Assembly: GCA_039029935.1 (NCBI GenBank)
Contig: JBCCFC010000686.1
Location: 1 to 7,385 of the forward strand
Origin: G039029935 sp039029935
Lineage (GTDB): Bacteria; Chloroflexota; Anaerolineae; Caldilineales; Caldilineaceae
Direction of reading: 5' to 3'
Length of the DNA: 7,385 bases
Shown here piece after piece: positions 1 through 5,707 of this stretch (position 1 is the stretch's first letter; every line of letters begins with the position of its first letter). A program made the position numbers and the translations under genes. Below the pieces are notes generated by a model that was given only the letters and a program-made list of their open reading frames with translations, was not told where the DNA came from and ran no database searches.

Positions 1-78
1 CACCGGCCGCCCCTTCCACCCCGCCTTCCTGCTGCGCAGCCGGGCCACCCCCGACGCGGCGGTGGCCGACCACCCATC
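1..78. other. Very G+C-rich tail of an unidentified sequence, ending at a junction with kduI
   Basis: The first 60 bases contain 49 G or C, and every codon of the +2 reading frame ends in G or C until about base 69. That frame reads TGRPFHPAFLLRSRATPDAA, which looks like ordinary protein from a high-G+C genome but matches no family I recognise. The reverse strand also has an open, G/C-ending frame here, so the strand is undecided. Recognisable KduI sequence begins in a different frame (+1) at about base 85. The line 61-120 falls to 37/60 G+C. I infer a junction between two unrelated sequences at roughly 70-90. Frame +1 is open from base 1, but its residues before position 85 do not look like KduI. 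Confidence 0.5.
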
Positions 79-627
79 GTGCGGCTTCATCTCGAAGGAC
101 TCTACATACCGATGGGGTCCAAAGAGGTGGTTTTCTCGAGCGACAGCGATAAGACCCCCGCCCGTTACTACCTGGCATCCACGCCGGCGCATGCGCGCTT
201 CGAGCTCGTCAAGATCTCCATCGACGACGCGGTGCCGCTCAAGCTGGGCTCGCTGGAGACCTCGAACGACCGAACTATCTATCAGTACATCGTGCCCGAG
301 ACCTGTCGCTCGTCCCAGCTGCTGCTGGGACACACGATCCTGAATCCCGGCAGCGTGTGGAACACCATGCCGCCGCATCTGCACGATCGGCGCTCCGAGT
401 TCTACTTCTACTTTGGGCTCGGGGAAGACGAGAAGGTCTTTCACTTCATGGGGCAGCCAGACGAGACGCGGCACATCGTCGTGAACGATTCCGAAGCGGT
501 GATCTCACCGCCGTGGTCGATTCACATGGGCAGCGGAAACTCCAACTACTCCTTCATCTGGGCCATGGGCGGTGAGAACGTCGACTACAAAGACATGGGC
601 GCGATCAATATCGCTCGGTTGAACTAA
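79..627 (+). CDS. kduI: 5-dehydro-4-deoxy-D-glucuronate isomerase (KduI), N-terminal third missing
   Basis: KduI interconverts 5-keto-4-deoxyuronate and 3-deoxy-D-glycero-2,5-hexodiulosonate in the cytoplasmic breakdown of pectin- or glycosaminoglycan-derived unsaturated uronates. The 182 residues read from the GTG at 79 contain the cupin metal site H100-x-H102-x4-E107 and H149. These spacings (2, 5 and 42) equal those of the E. coli ligands His196, His198, Glu203 and His245. Other family signatures are KEVVFSS near 15, WNTMPPHLHDRR at 94-105, FMGQPDETRHIV at 123-134 and ISPPWSIHMG at 142-151. By this register residue 1 corresponds to about E. coli residue 97 of 278, so roughly 96 residues are absent. 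The GTG at 79 is therefore not a credible native start, and no Shine-Dalgarno precedes it. The C-terminus is intact and the gene is followed 13 bp later by kduD, a usual neighbour. The identification is strong. Whether the truncation is biological or an assembly artefact is open. Confidence 0.88.
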   Translation: MRLHLEGLYIPMGSKEVVFSSDSDKTPARYYLASTPAHARFELVKISIDDAVPLKLGSLETSNDRTIYQYIVPETCRSSQLLLGHTILNPGSVWNTMPPHLHDRRSEFYFYFGLGEDEKVFHFMGQPDETRHIVVNDSEAVISPPWSIHMGSGNSNYSFIWAMGGENVDYKDMGAINIARLN

Positions 628-640
628 CAGGGCGACGACG

Positions 641-844
641 ATGCAACTTTTCAGTCTGGCCGGAAAGGTGGCGCTGGTCACCGGCGCGAACACGGGGCTT
701 GGCCAGGCAATGGCTGTCGCGCTGGCCGGCGCAGGCGCCCGCGTGGCGCTGGTCGGGCGCTCGGCGCCGGATGACACGCAGGCGCAGATCCATGCAGCTG
801 GTGGCGAGACCGCCGTGGTCATGGCGGATCTCAGCCGCCAGTAA
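641..844 (+). pseudogene. kduD: KduD-type short-chain dehydrogenase, N-terminal 67 residues only (truncated)
   Basis: This is the beginning of a classical short-chain dehydrogenase/reductase, most likely 2-dehydro-3-deoxy-D-gluconate 5-dehydrogenase (KduD), the step after KduI. The ATG at 641 follows AGGG (629-632) with 8 bp spacing. The N-terminus FSLAGKVALVTGANTGLGQ (residues 4-22) carries the nucleotide-binding TGxxxGxG loop. The FSL-GK-A-VTG-x-TGLGQ pattern resembles E. coli KduD closely. The second Rossmann strand (VALVGR, 35-40) and the ADLSR end of the third (62-66) follow. The frame then stops at residue 67, against about 250 for the family. The NNAG segment, the catalytic Ser, YxxxK and the C-terminal half are all missing. 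No continuation appears in any forward frame of the next 180 bases, which are hairpin-rich and lower in G+C. The product cannot be an active dehydrogenase. The specific KduD call rests on the kduI neighbour as well as the N-terminal match. Confidence 0.8.
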
Positions 845-906
845 CACAGATTGATTATCTGTGCCGCAGGTAGCCAACCTGCGATACGATCCTTTGACTG
901 GAGTCA
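845..906. other. Three consecutive small hairpins / inverted repeats
   Basis: Three palindromes lie end to end. Hairpin 1 is CACAGAT (845-851) with ATCTGTG (857-863), a perfect 7-bp stem with a 5-nt loop. Hairpin 2 is CGCAGGT (865-871) with ACCTGCG (877-883), again 7 bp and a 5-nt loop, one base after the first. Hairpin 3 is TGACT (895-899) with AGTCA (902-906), with only two bases between the arms. No T-run follows, so they are not standard intrinsic terminators. They begin one base after the premature stop of the kduD fragment, and lie about 120 bp upstream of the TIM-barrel gene. They could be a structured leader, a repetitive extragenic palindrome, the end of a mobile element or the scar of a junction. 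The sequence does not say which. Confidence 0.55.
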
Positions 907-942
907 TCGGGAAAGAGTCGAGAGTGTGGTCATATTTTATGC

Positions 943-972
943 TTAATCGTTTTGGTGTAGGTGTGGTATACT
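943..972 (+). promoter_or_regulatory. Candidate promoter for the TIM-barrel gene (extended -10)
   Basis: TATACT at 967-972 is preceded by TGG at 964-966, giving an extended -10 of the TGn type. The best -35 at suitable spacing is TTAATC (943-948, 18 bp spacer), which matches the consensus poorly. The extended -10 could compensate for this. A transcript starting near 979 would have a leader of about 48 nt and would exclude the three hairpins at 845-906. Confidence 0.35.
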
Positions 973-1014
973 TGTTCATAAATCACTTTTTTGGATTTGT
1001 GGAATGAATTTTCT

Positions 1015-1019
1015 AGGAG
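1015..1019 (+). promoter_or_regulatory. Shine-Dalgarno that sets the start of the TIM-barrel gene
   Basis: AGGAG at 1015-1019 lies 7 bp before the ATG at 1027. The frame is open further upstream to a TTG at 991, but that codon has no ribosome site, and family-like sequence (KELKIGITASGV) begins right after the ATG at 1027. Confidence 0.75.
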
Positions 1020-1026
1020 ACATATC

Positions 1027-2019
1027 ATGACAAAAGAACTAAAGATTGGGATCACGGCCAGCGGTGTTCGACACGCCGCCACTGCACCAGACCCGGACCT
1101 CGATACCAAGTTTCGCATGGTCAAGGAATCGGGTGTTTATGACTACATCGACAAGACACCGCCTGCGGATGAAGTGGACGACTATCTGCGCTGTCGCGAC
1201 AAATATGAACTGCCCGTGCGCGCTGGCGGCTGGTTCTATACACTGGGGCGTGATGAGGCTATGCTGGAGCAGAATTTGCGTATCGGTGCTCAACTTGGCA
1301 GCAGCGCACACAACACACAGATTGGGACGTATCACGCTGATGGGCATTTGGCGACCAACGAAGAGATTGCTGCTTGCTATCTGCGCGCCTATGAGGTGGG
1401 TGAAGAGACTGGCTGTTTCTCAACCTTTGAGATCCATGTCAACATGTGGTCCGAGGGCTTTCACCGTGTGACTGAGGTAGCTGATATTGTCGAAGCACAG
1501 GGCGTACCCTTCCGTATGACGTTGGACCATTCGCATGTCATCTTCAAGATAGACAACCCAGAAGAGCAGGAGATTCAGAGTATCCGTCCACTGGTTGAGT
1601 CCGGTGAACTCATCCTCGACCCGTTCACGTCGGGCAACGTCTGTGATATCTGGATTGAGCGCAATTTCATCTGGCATGCCCATGCCCGTGCTGCTGCTCC
1701 AGGTGGTCCCAAGAATATCTGGGCAACACATCCAGATGGCAGCGTAGGACGCGGGATTCAATATCCATTTATCCAGCCCGGTGAGGGCGAGTGGCACAGC
1801 GATTGGGACGAATCCAAGCTAGAGCCTTGGAAAGAGGTCATCCGTCATCTGCTGCACCATCACGCTACCCATGATGACAGCCCGCTGCTGCAAATTTCGA
1901 CTGAGTTTATTCCCAATACAGATTATGGTGAAGGTTCGCATTATTCAATTTTTGACAATTCTGTGGCATGTGCGAAGTGGATACGTGCAGAGTGGGAGAA
2001 GGTTAGCGCAGCGAGTTAA
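1027..2019 (+). CDS. Xylose isomerase-like TIM-barrel protein (sugar isomerase/epimerase superfamily), substrate unknown
   Basis: This 330-residue cytoplasmic protein has the layout of an xylose isomerase-like (AP-endonuclease 2 fold) TIM barrel. Successive strands carry likely metal or acid-base residues: FEIHVNMW with E135 and H137, MTLDHSH with D167, H168 and H170, IWHAHARA with H217 and H219, and ISTEFIP with E293. This Glu-Asp-His-Glu spread over the C-terminal strand ends is typical of the divalent-metal isomerases and epimerases of the superfamily. The N-terminal KIGITASGV strand and the KFRMVKESGVYDYID segment (28-42) fit the first barrel unit. A His-rich stretch, HLLHHHATH, lies at 274-282. 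No signal peptide or membrane segment is seen. The ATG at 1027 has a good Shine-Dalgarno. The 3' end overlaps the convergent nuclease-like gene by 17 bp. Nearby kdu fragments would suggest uronate metabolism, but they lie beyond a composition break, so I do not use them to assign a substrate. Confidence 0.8.
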   Translation: MTKELKIGITASGVRHAATAPDPDLDTKFRMVKESGVYDYIDKTPPADEVDDYLRCRDKYELPVRAGGWFYTLGRDEAMLEQNLRIGAQLGSSAHNTQIGTYHADGHLATNEEIAACYLRAYEVGEETGCFSTFEIHVNMWSEGFHRVTEVADIVEAQGVPFRMTLDHSHVIFKIDNPEEQEIQSIRPLVESGELILDPFTSGNVCDIWIERNFIWHAHARAAAPGGPKNIWATHPDGSVGRGIQYPFIQPGEGEWHSDWDESKLEPWKEVIRHLLHHHATHDDSPLLQISTEFIPNTDYGEGSHYSIFDNSVACAKWIRAEWEKVSAAS

Positions 2020-2626
2020 TCGTTATCTGTCGAAATATACCCAATATTTGATTAATTTGGCTAATCAAATATTCATCAAAATCAATGAACGCGTCATTGC
2101 CCTCTAGCTGTAAAAATCGCCAAGCCGCGCCTGTTGTTGCAACACCCCAAACAATTGGGACATGTTCCGTGTTCTGTTTGTCTTGAAGTTGGTGAAATCG
2201 TTGGGCAGCGATCATTTCTGCAAGGCACTGACCATAGGCAGACCCCATCCGTTCATTTTTTGCTTCAACCATGCAGACAATGGGCGCGGTAATAAACATT
2301 TGATCAGGTGAACCACTCAAAATATAATCACAATAGCCACTTAACCCTAATGCTGTGTCTACCGTAAAATCGACGCCGGAAAATAAACTCACTTTCCGGT
2401 CCGCTAATTTACGCACCTCCATCAGGATAGGCGCAATGATTAATTCAGAGCGAGCCTTTTCGGTGCTAATGTTGAGTGCAACAGGAATATTCTCTGCTAA
2501 AATTTCTTGTAATAAAGCACTAGGCGGAACCTCTTCCACATTTGCAAACAAAGAGCGCGTTGATGAAACAGTTATAGGAAATTTATCCTGAACACTTTTA
2601 ATGGTTGTGAAGTCACTATATGCCAT
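2003..2626 (-). CDS. Orphan PD-(D/E)XK nuclease-like protein of unknown role
   Basis: The 207-residue product resembles a family of stand-alone proteins that I remember as common in Cyanobacteria and present in Chloroflexota. They have a restriction-endonuclease-like fold and are often annotated as hypothetical. The order of likely active-site residues is E61 in the helix KARSELIIAPILMEV (57-71), D100 in GYCDYILSG (97-105), and E121-A-K123 in CMVEAKNE (118-125). This matches E...D...(E/D)xK. After it comes a Q-containing helix (GQCLAEMIAAQRF, 132-144) and a strand-rich tail (VPIVWGVATTG, 156-166). The start at 2626 is chosen because a very strong ribosome site sits just before it; an upstream ATG at 2680 has none. 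No methylase or specificity gene is adjacent, so it is not a classical restriction system. It lies downstream of acnA on the same strand, separated by a tandem-repeat region, and overlaps the convergent TIM-barrel gene. Nuclease activity is inferred, not shown. Confidence 0.75.
   Translation of the reverse strand: MAYSDFTTIKSVQDKFPITVSSTRSLFANVEEVPPSALLQEILAENIPVALNISTEKARSELIIAPILMEVRKLADRKVSLFSGVDFTVDTALGLSGYCDYILSGSPDQMFITAPIVCMVEAKNERMGSAYGQCLAEMIAAQRFHQLQDKQNTEHVPIVWGVATTGAAWRFLQLEGNDAFIDFDEYLISQINQILGIFRQITINSLR
2043..2073. repeat. Perfect 12-bp inverted repeat with 7-nt loop at the convergent gene ends
   Basis: AATATTTGATTA (2043-2054) is the exact reverse complement of TAATCAAATATT (2062-2073). 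The loop is ATTTGGC. It begins 24 bp after the TIM-barrel stop codon and lies inside the last 25 codons of the nuclease-like gene. For the TIM-barrel transcript it could act as a terminator or 3' stabilising hairpin, although the stem is A+T-rich and no clear T-run follows. Confidence 0.6.
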
Positions 2627-2628
2627 TA

Positions 2629-2638
2629 TCACCTCCTT
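2629..2638 (-). promoter_or_regulatory. Unusually long Shine-Dalgarno of the nuclease-like gene
   Basis: On the minus strand AAGGAGGTGA (2638 to 2629) precedes the ATG at 2626. It is complementary over its full length to the 3' tail of a typical bacterial 16S rRNA, whereas most genes match only 4-6 bases. GGAGG to ATG spacing is 5 bp. This fixes the start and suggests strong, possibly regulated, initiation. Confidence 0.8.
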
Positions 2639-2640
2639 GC

Positions 2641-2654
2641 GGGTATGATGGTGT
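2641..2654 (-). repeat. Inverted copy of the tandem-repeat motif next to the ribosome site
   Basis: GGGTATGATGGTGT on the plus strand is the reverse complement of ACACCATCACACCC, the core of the tandem repeat at 2687-2734, with a single difference that would be tolerated as a G-U pair in RNA. In a minus-strand transcript it ends two bases before the Shine-Dalgarno of the nuclease-like gene. It could pair with any of the three repeat copies to form a 14-bp stem, with a 32-nt loop if the nearest copy is used. Confidence 0.5.
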
Positions 2655-2676
2655 AATTCAATAAAACTATACAGAA

Positions 2677-2734
2677 TCACACCATCACACCATCACACCC
2701 CTACACCATCACACCCCTACACCATCACACCCCT
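2677..2734. repeat. 16-bp tandem repeat, three perfect copies plus partial copies
   Basis: The unit ACACCATCACACCCCT occurs at 2687-2702, 2703-2718 and 2719-2734 without a mismatch. A shorter run of ATCACACC units (2677-2694) precedes and overlaps the first copy. The array fills the intergenic space between the acnA stop (2741-2743) and the nuclease-like gene. On the transcribed minus strand each unit carries one GGGG run. There are only three such runs and the loops are 12 nt, so a stable G-quadruplex is unlikely. The array probably varies in copy number through slippage. Confidence 0.85.
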
Positions 2735-2740
2735 ACAGCA

Positions 2741-5467
2741 TTATTCAGCAGCCATGCGACGCAGGACTGTGTGCAAAATACCACCATTCTTATAGTAATT
2801 CACTTCCACAGGTGTGTCAATACGGCTGATAACTTGGAACTCAGTCGTTGTGCCATTTTGGAATGTAGCGCGGACAGTATACTCCTGACCCGGCTCCATA
2901 TCCTCAGTCAAACCAACAATGTCAAAGGTTTCATAACCGCTTAAGCCCAAGCTATTGACACTCTGGCCGTCTTTAAACTGGAGAGGCAGTACACCCATGC
3001 CCACCAAGTTGCTGCGGTGGATGCGCTCAAAGCTCTCGGCAATGGCGGCACGAACACCCTGTAGCTGCACACCCTTGGCGGCCCAGTCACGGCTGGAGCC
3101 TGTGCCATACGCTTTGCCAGCGAGAATAATCAGCGGCACACCATCATCCATGTAGCGTTCGGCCACATCCCACATTGCCATCATTTTCATCTCTGGAATG
3201 TAGACGCTGTAGCCACCTTCTTCACCATCCAGCATTTGATTTTTGATACGAATATTGGCAAAGGTACCCCGCATCATCACCTCATGGTTGCCACGACGAC
3301 TGCCATAGCTGTTCCACTCAGAGCGTTCAACCCCCCTGCCTTCCAGATAACGCGCCGCTGGGCTGTTTCTGGCAATCGACCCTGCTGGGCTGATGTGGTC
3401 TGTTGTGGTGCTATCAGGCATGACAGCCAGCACACGTGCGCCTGTGATGTCACTGACAGGTGGCACTTCTGCCGTCAATCCTTGGAAGAATGGTGGCTCT
3501 TGGACATAGGTGCTGTCTGGATTCCAGTCGTAGATGGCACCACCAGAGACAGGCACTTTGTTCCACTCCTCGTTGGCCGTGTAGGTCTCACCATACTGCT
3601 TGGCAAAGATTTCTGGCTTGAGGCTGCGTTGCAACTCGGTGTTGATTTCCTCCTGGCTGGGCCAGATGTCTTGCAAGTAGACGGGCTGGTCGTTGGGATC
3701 ATGGCCGATTGGCTCGGTGGCGAGATCGATGTTGAGTGTTCCCGCAATCGCATAGGCCACAACCAGTGGTGGTGAAGCCAAGAAGTTGGCACGGACATCC
3801 GGACCAATGCGTCCCTCAAAGTTGCGATTACCGCTCAACACAGAACAGGCCACCAGATCACCCTCAGCGATGGCATTGCTGATATGCTCTGGCAATGGGC
3901 CACTATTACCGATACACGTGGTACAGCCGTAGCCAACGGTATGGAAGTTGAGTGCCTCCAAGTATGGTGTCAGACCACTAGCGTTGAGATACTCAGTGAC
4001 CGCTTTACTACCTGGGGCCATACTGGTCTTCACCCAAGGCTTAACGTCCAGCCCCGCCTCAACCGCTTTCTTTGCCAACAGACCCGCCCCCATCATCACG
4101 CTTGGGTTACTGGTGTTGGTACAGGAGGTGATGGCCGCAATCACGACATCGCCATGATTAAGCGTGTAGGTCTGTCCACCATGTGTAATCTCAACTTCGC
4201 TGTTGAGGTCGGTTGGCTCAAGCCCAAAGCCCTGTGGTCCAACAGGGGCGCCCAACATGCTAATCCATTTGGTCTTGGCGTCGGTCAAGTTGATGCGATC
4301 CTGTGGCCGTTTGGGACCAGAGATGGCTGGCTCAACCGTGCTCATGTCCAGTTCCAGCGTGTCGATAAAGACAGGATCAGGTGTGTCATCCGTGCGGAAG
4401 AGTCCTTGCTCCTTGGTGTAGCGTGCCACCAGTTCAACCGTCTCTTCATCACGGTTTGTGCCCACCATATAGCGCAATGTCTCATCATCGACCGGGAAGA
4501 ATCCCATTGTCGCGCCATACTCTGGTGCCATGTTGGCAATGGTCGCACGGTCTGGCAGACTCAACTTAGAGACACCTGGACCATAGAACTCAACAAACTT
4601 ACCAACAACGCCCTTCTCACGCAGCATCTCGGTGACGCGTAGCACCAAGTCGGTTGCGGTTGCGCCATCAGGCAATGCCCCCGTTAGTTTGAAGCCGATG
4701 ACCTCTGGTAGGAGCATGTAGATGGGCTGACCCAGCGTGACCGCTTCGGCCTCAATCCCACCGACACCCCAACCGACAACACCAAGACCGTTGATCATAG
4801 TGGTGTGGCTGTCTGTGCCGACCAATGAGTCAGGATAGGCTGCTGGCATACTGTCGCCATTATTAGCACCATTCATGTTGCCAAGCTGGACACATTTCGC
4901 CAAGAACTCTAAGTTGACTTGGTGAACAATGCCTGTGGCGGGTGGCACAACTTTGAAATTGTCAAACGCCTGCTGTCCCCATTTGAGGAACTCATAGCGT
5001 TCGCGGTTGCGCTCAAACTCACGCTCGGCGTTGTACATCAGTGCAAAACGGCTCCCAAAACGATCCACCTGCACACTGTGGTCAATCACGAGGTCAACGG
5101 GAATTGTGGGGTTGACCTTTTCTGGGTCGCCCCCCATGCGTTCCATTGCGCTACGCAGTGCGGCCAAATCAACCACACTGGGGACACCTGTAAAATCTTG
5201 GAAAACCACACGCGCGGGTTTAAAGGGAATCTCTACCTTGCCCGCTGTCTCCGGTCCCCAGTTGGCAATGGTCTCGACCGCCTCTTTGGTGATCTCAAAT
5301 CCGTCGGCCTGACGCAAGGCCGCTTCTAGTAGTACTTTGATCGAAAAGGGCAGCGTGGAGACTGGCCCCACACCCTGTTCTTCGAGCGCAGAGAGACGAT
5401 ATATAATGGCCTCACCACTGCCCGTATCAAAGGTATCTTTGGCATTGAAAAAGTCTTGTGCGGACAT
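2741..5467 (-). CDS. acnA: Aconitate hydratase A (aconitase), full length
   Basis: AcnA isomerises citrate to isocitrate via cis-aconitate in the cytoplasmic TCA and glyoxylate cycles, using a [4Fe-4S] cluster. The 908-residue length fits the AcnA/IRP family (E. coli AcnA is 891). Landmarks, numbered from the second ATG, are IDHSV at 128-132, GTDSHTTM at 217-224 and SCTNTSNP with cluster Cys449. GYGCTTCIGNSGPL follows with Cys515 and Cys518, then GNRNFEGR at 546-553. The C-terminal swivel domain has DSTTTDHISPAGS at 685-697 and YGTGSSRDWAAKG at 787-799 with the active-site Ser-Ser-Arg. Two ATGs are adjacent (5470 and 5467). AAGGA lies 4 bp before the first and 7 bp before the second, so the second is preferred, though either is possible. 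No frameshift or missing motif is seen. The gene is transcribed towards the nuclease-like gene but is separated from it by the tandem repeat. It is divergent from the A+T-rich gene pair to its right. Confidence 0.97.
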   Translation of the reverse strand: MSAQDFFNAKDTFDTGSGEAIIYRLSALEEQGVGPVSTLPFSIKVLLEAALRQADGFEITKEAVETIANWGPETAGKVEIPFKPARVVFQDFTGVPSVVDLAALRSAMERMGGDPEKVNPTIPVDLVIDHSVQVDRFGSRFALMYNAEREFERNRERYEFLKWGQQAFDNFKVVPPATGIVHQVNLEFLAKCVQLGNMNGANNGDSMPAAYPDSLVGTDSHTTMINGLGVVGWGVGGIEAEAVTLGQPIYMLLPEVIGFKLTGALPDGATATDLVLRVTEMLREKGVVGKFVEFYGPGVSKLSLPDRATIANMAPEYGATMGFFPVDDETLRYMVGTNRDEETVELVARYTKEQGLFRTDDTPDPVFIDTLELDMSTVEPAISGPKRPQDRINLTDAKTKWISMLGAPVGPQGFGLEPTDLNSEVEITHGGQTYTLNHGDVVIAAITSCTNTSNPSVMMGAGLLAKKAVEAGLDVKPWVKTSMAPGSKAVTEYLNASGLTPYLEALNFHTVGYGCTTCIGNSGPLPEHISNAIAEGDLVACSVLSGNRNFEGRIGPDVRANFLASPPLVVAYAIAGTLNIDLATEPIGHDPNDQPVYLQDIWPSQEEINTELQRSLKPEIFAKQYGETYTANEEWNKVPVSGGAIYDWNPDSTYVQEPPFFQGLTAEVPPVSDITGARVLAVMPDSTTTDHISPAGSIARNSPAARYLEGRGVERSEWNSYGSRRGNHEVMMRGTFANIRIKNQMLDGEEGGYSVYIPEMKMMAMWDVAERYMDDGVPLIILAGKAYGTGSSRDWAAKGVQLQGVRAAIAESFERIHRSNLVGMGVLPLQFKDGQSVNSLGLSGYETFDIVGLTEDMEPGQEYTVRATFQNGTTTEFQVISRIDTPVEVNYYKNGGILHTVLRRMAAE

Positions 5468-5707
5468 CATCCGTTCCTTTCAATTACGTATGAATTATTT
5501 TTTGGAAATATTTGTCTATAATGATACCAGCTTTTACGATAGAGTCGGTAATTGAGATGTCATCAAATTTTTATTGCAGCCACAGCGATATAGAACAGGT
5601 GAGTTTCCATATTTTTCAGAGCTAAAAATTTATGTTATTATTATAAAGACTTTACTATTAATATTTTCATCGTAGCAAGATACGGCAGTAAGATTATGGA
5701 GTTTTAA
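5468..5707. other. A+T-rich divergent intergenic region between acnA and the zinc-knuckle/coiled-coil gene
   Basis: These 240 bases separate acnA (leftward) from the rightward gene pair and should hold promoters for both. For acnA I see only weak -10-like candidates on the minus strand around 5519-5529 and no convincing -35, so I do not call a promoter. TATAAT at 5517-5522 on the plus strand lacks a correctly spaced -35. A 9-bp A+T inverted repeat (AAATTTTTA and TAAAAATTT) flanks the middle of the region, but such matches are expected in sequence this A+T-rich. No small gene or RNA gene was recognised. Confidence 0.5.
5613..5641 (+). promoter_or_regulatory. Candidate sigma-70 promoter of the A+T-rich gene pair
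   Basis: TTTTCA (5613-5618, 4 of 6 to the -35 consensus) and TATTAT (5636-5641, 5 of 6 to the -10) are 17 bp apart, the ideal spacing. Transcription would begin near 5648, leaving a leader of about 60 nt before the ATG at 5708. In A+T-rich DNA chance matches are common, so this is moderate evidence. Confidence 0.35.

Noticed and set aside
62..343. A 93-residue Arg/Ser/Pro-rich plus-strand reading frame overlapping kduI
   Set aside because: After about base 80 it is the out-of-frame shadow of conserved KduI sequence; only its first few codons could be real coding.
845..906. Intrinsic terminator or tRNA at the hairpin cluster
   Set aside because: No T-run follows any stem, and the stem and loop sizes do not form a cloverleaf.
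953..966. A diverged copy of the 16-bp repeat upstream of the TIM-barrel gene (GGTGTAGGTGTG)
   Set aside because: Resemblance needs a 2-base gap, covers about 12 G/T-rich bases, and is within chance expectation.
991..1026. Earlier TTG start for the TIM-barrel gene
   Set aside because: No ribosome site precedes it, and the ATG at 1027 has AGGAG at ideal spacing.
79..2019. A native uronate-utilisation operon of kduI, kduD and the TIM-barrel isomerase
   Set aside because: kduI and kduD are both truncated, and G+C drops sharply between the kduD fragment and the isomerase gene, which has its own promoter-like element and ribosome site.
2627..2680. Upstream ATG at 2680 for the nuclease-like gene
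   Set aside because: It lacks a Shine-Dalgarno, would add a non-family-like segment encoded by the inverted repeat and ribosome site, and the ATG at 2626 is clearly favoured.
2677..2734. CRISPR array
   Set aside because: The 16-bp units are directly adjacent, with no unique spacers; this is a simple tandem repeat.
2687..2734. G-quadruplex on the minus strand
   Set aside because: Only three GGGG runs occur, separated by 12-nt loops; four runs with short loops would be expected.
3884..4642. A 252-codon open frame on the plus strand opposite acnA
   Set aside because: It is antisense to conserved aconitase motifs, has no recognisable domain or ribosome site, and is a by-product of acnA codon use.
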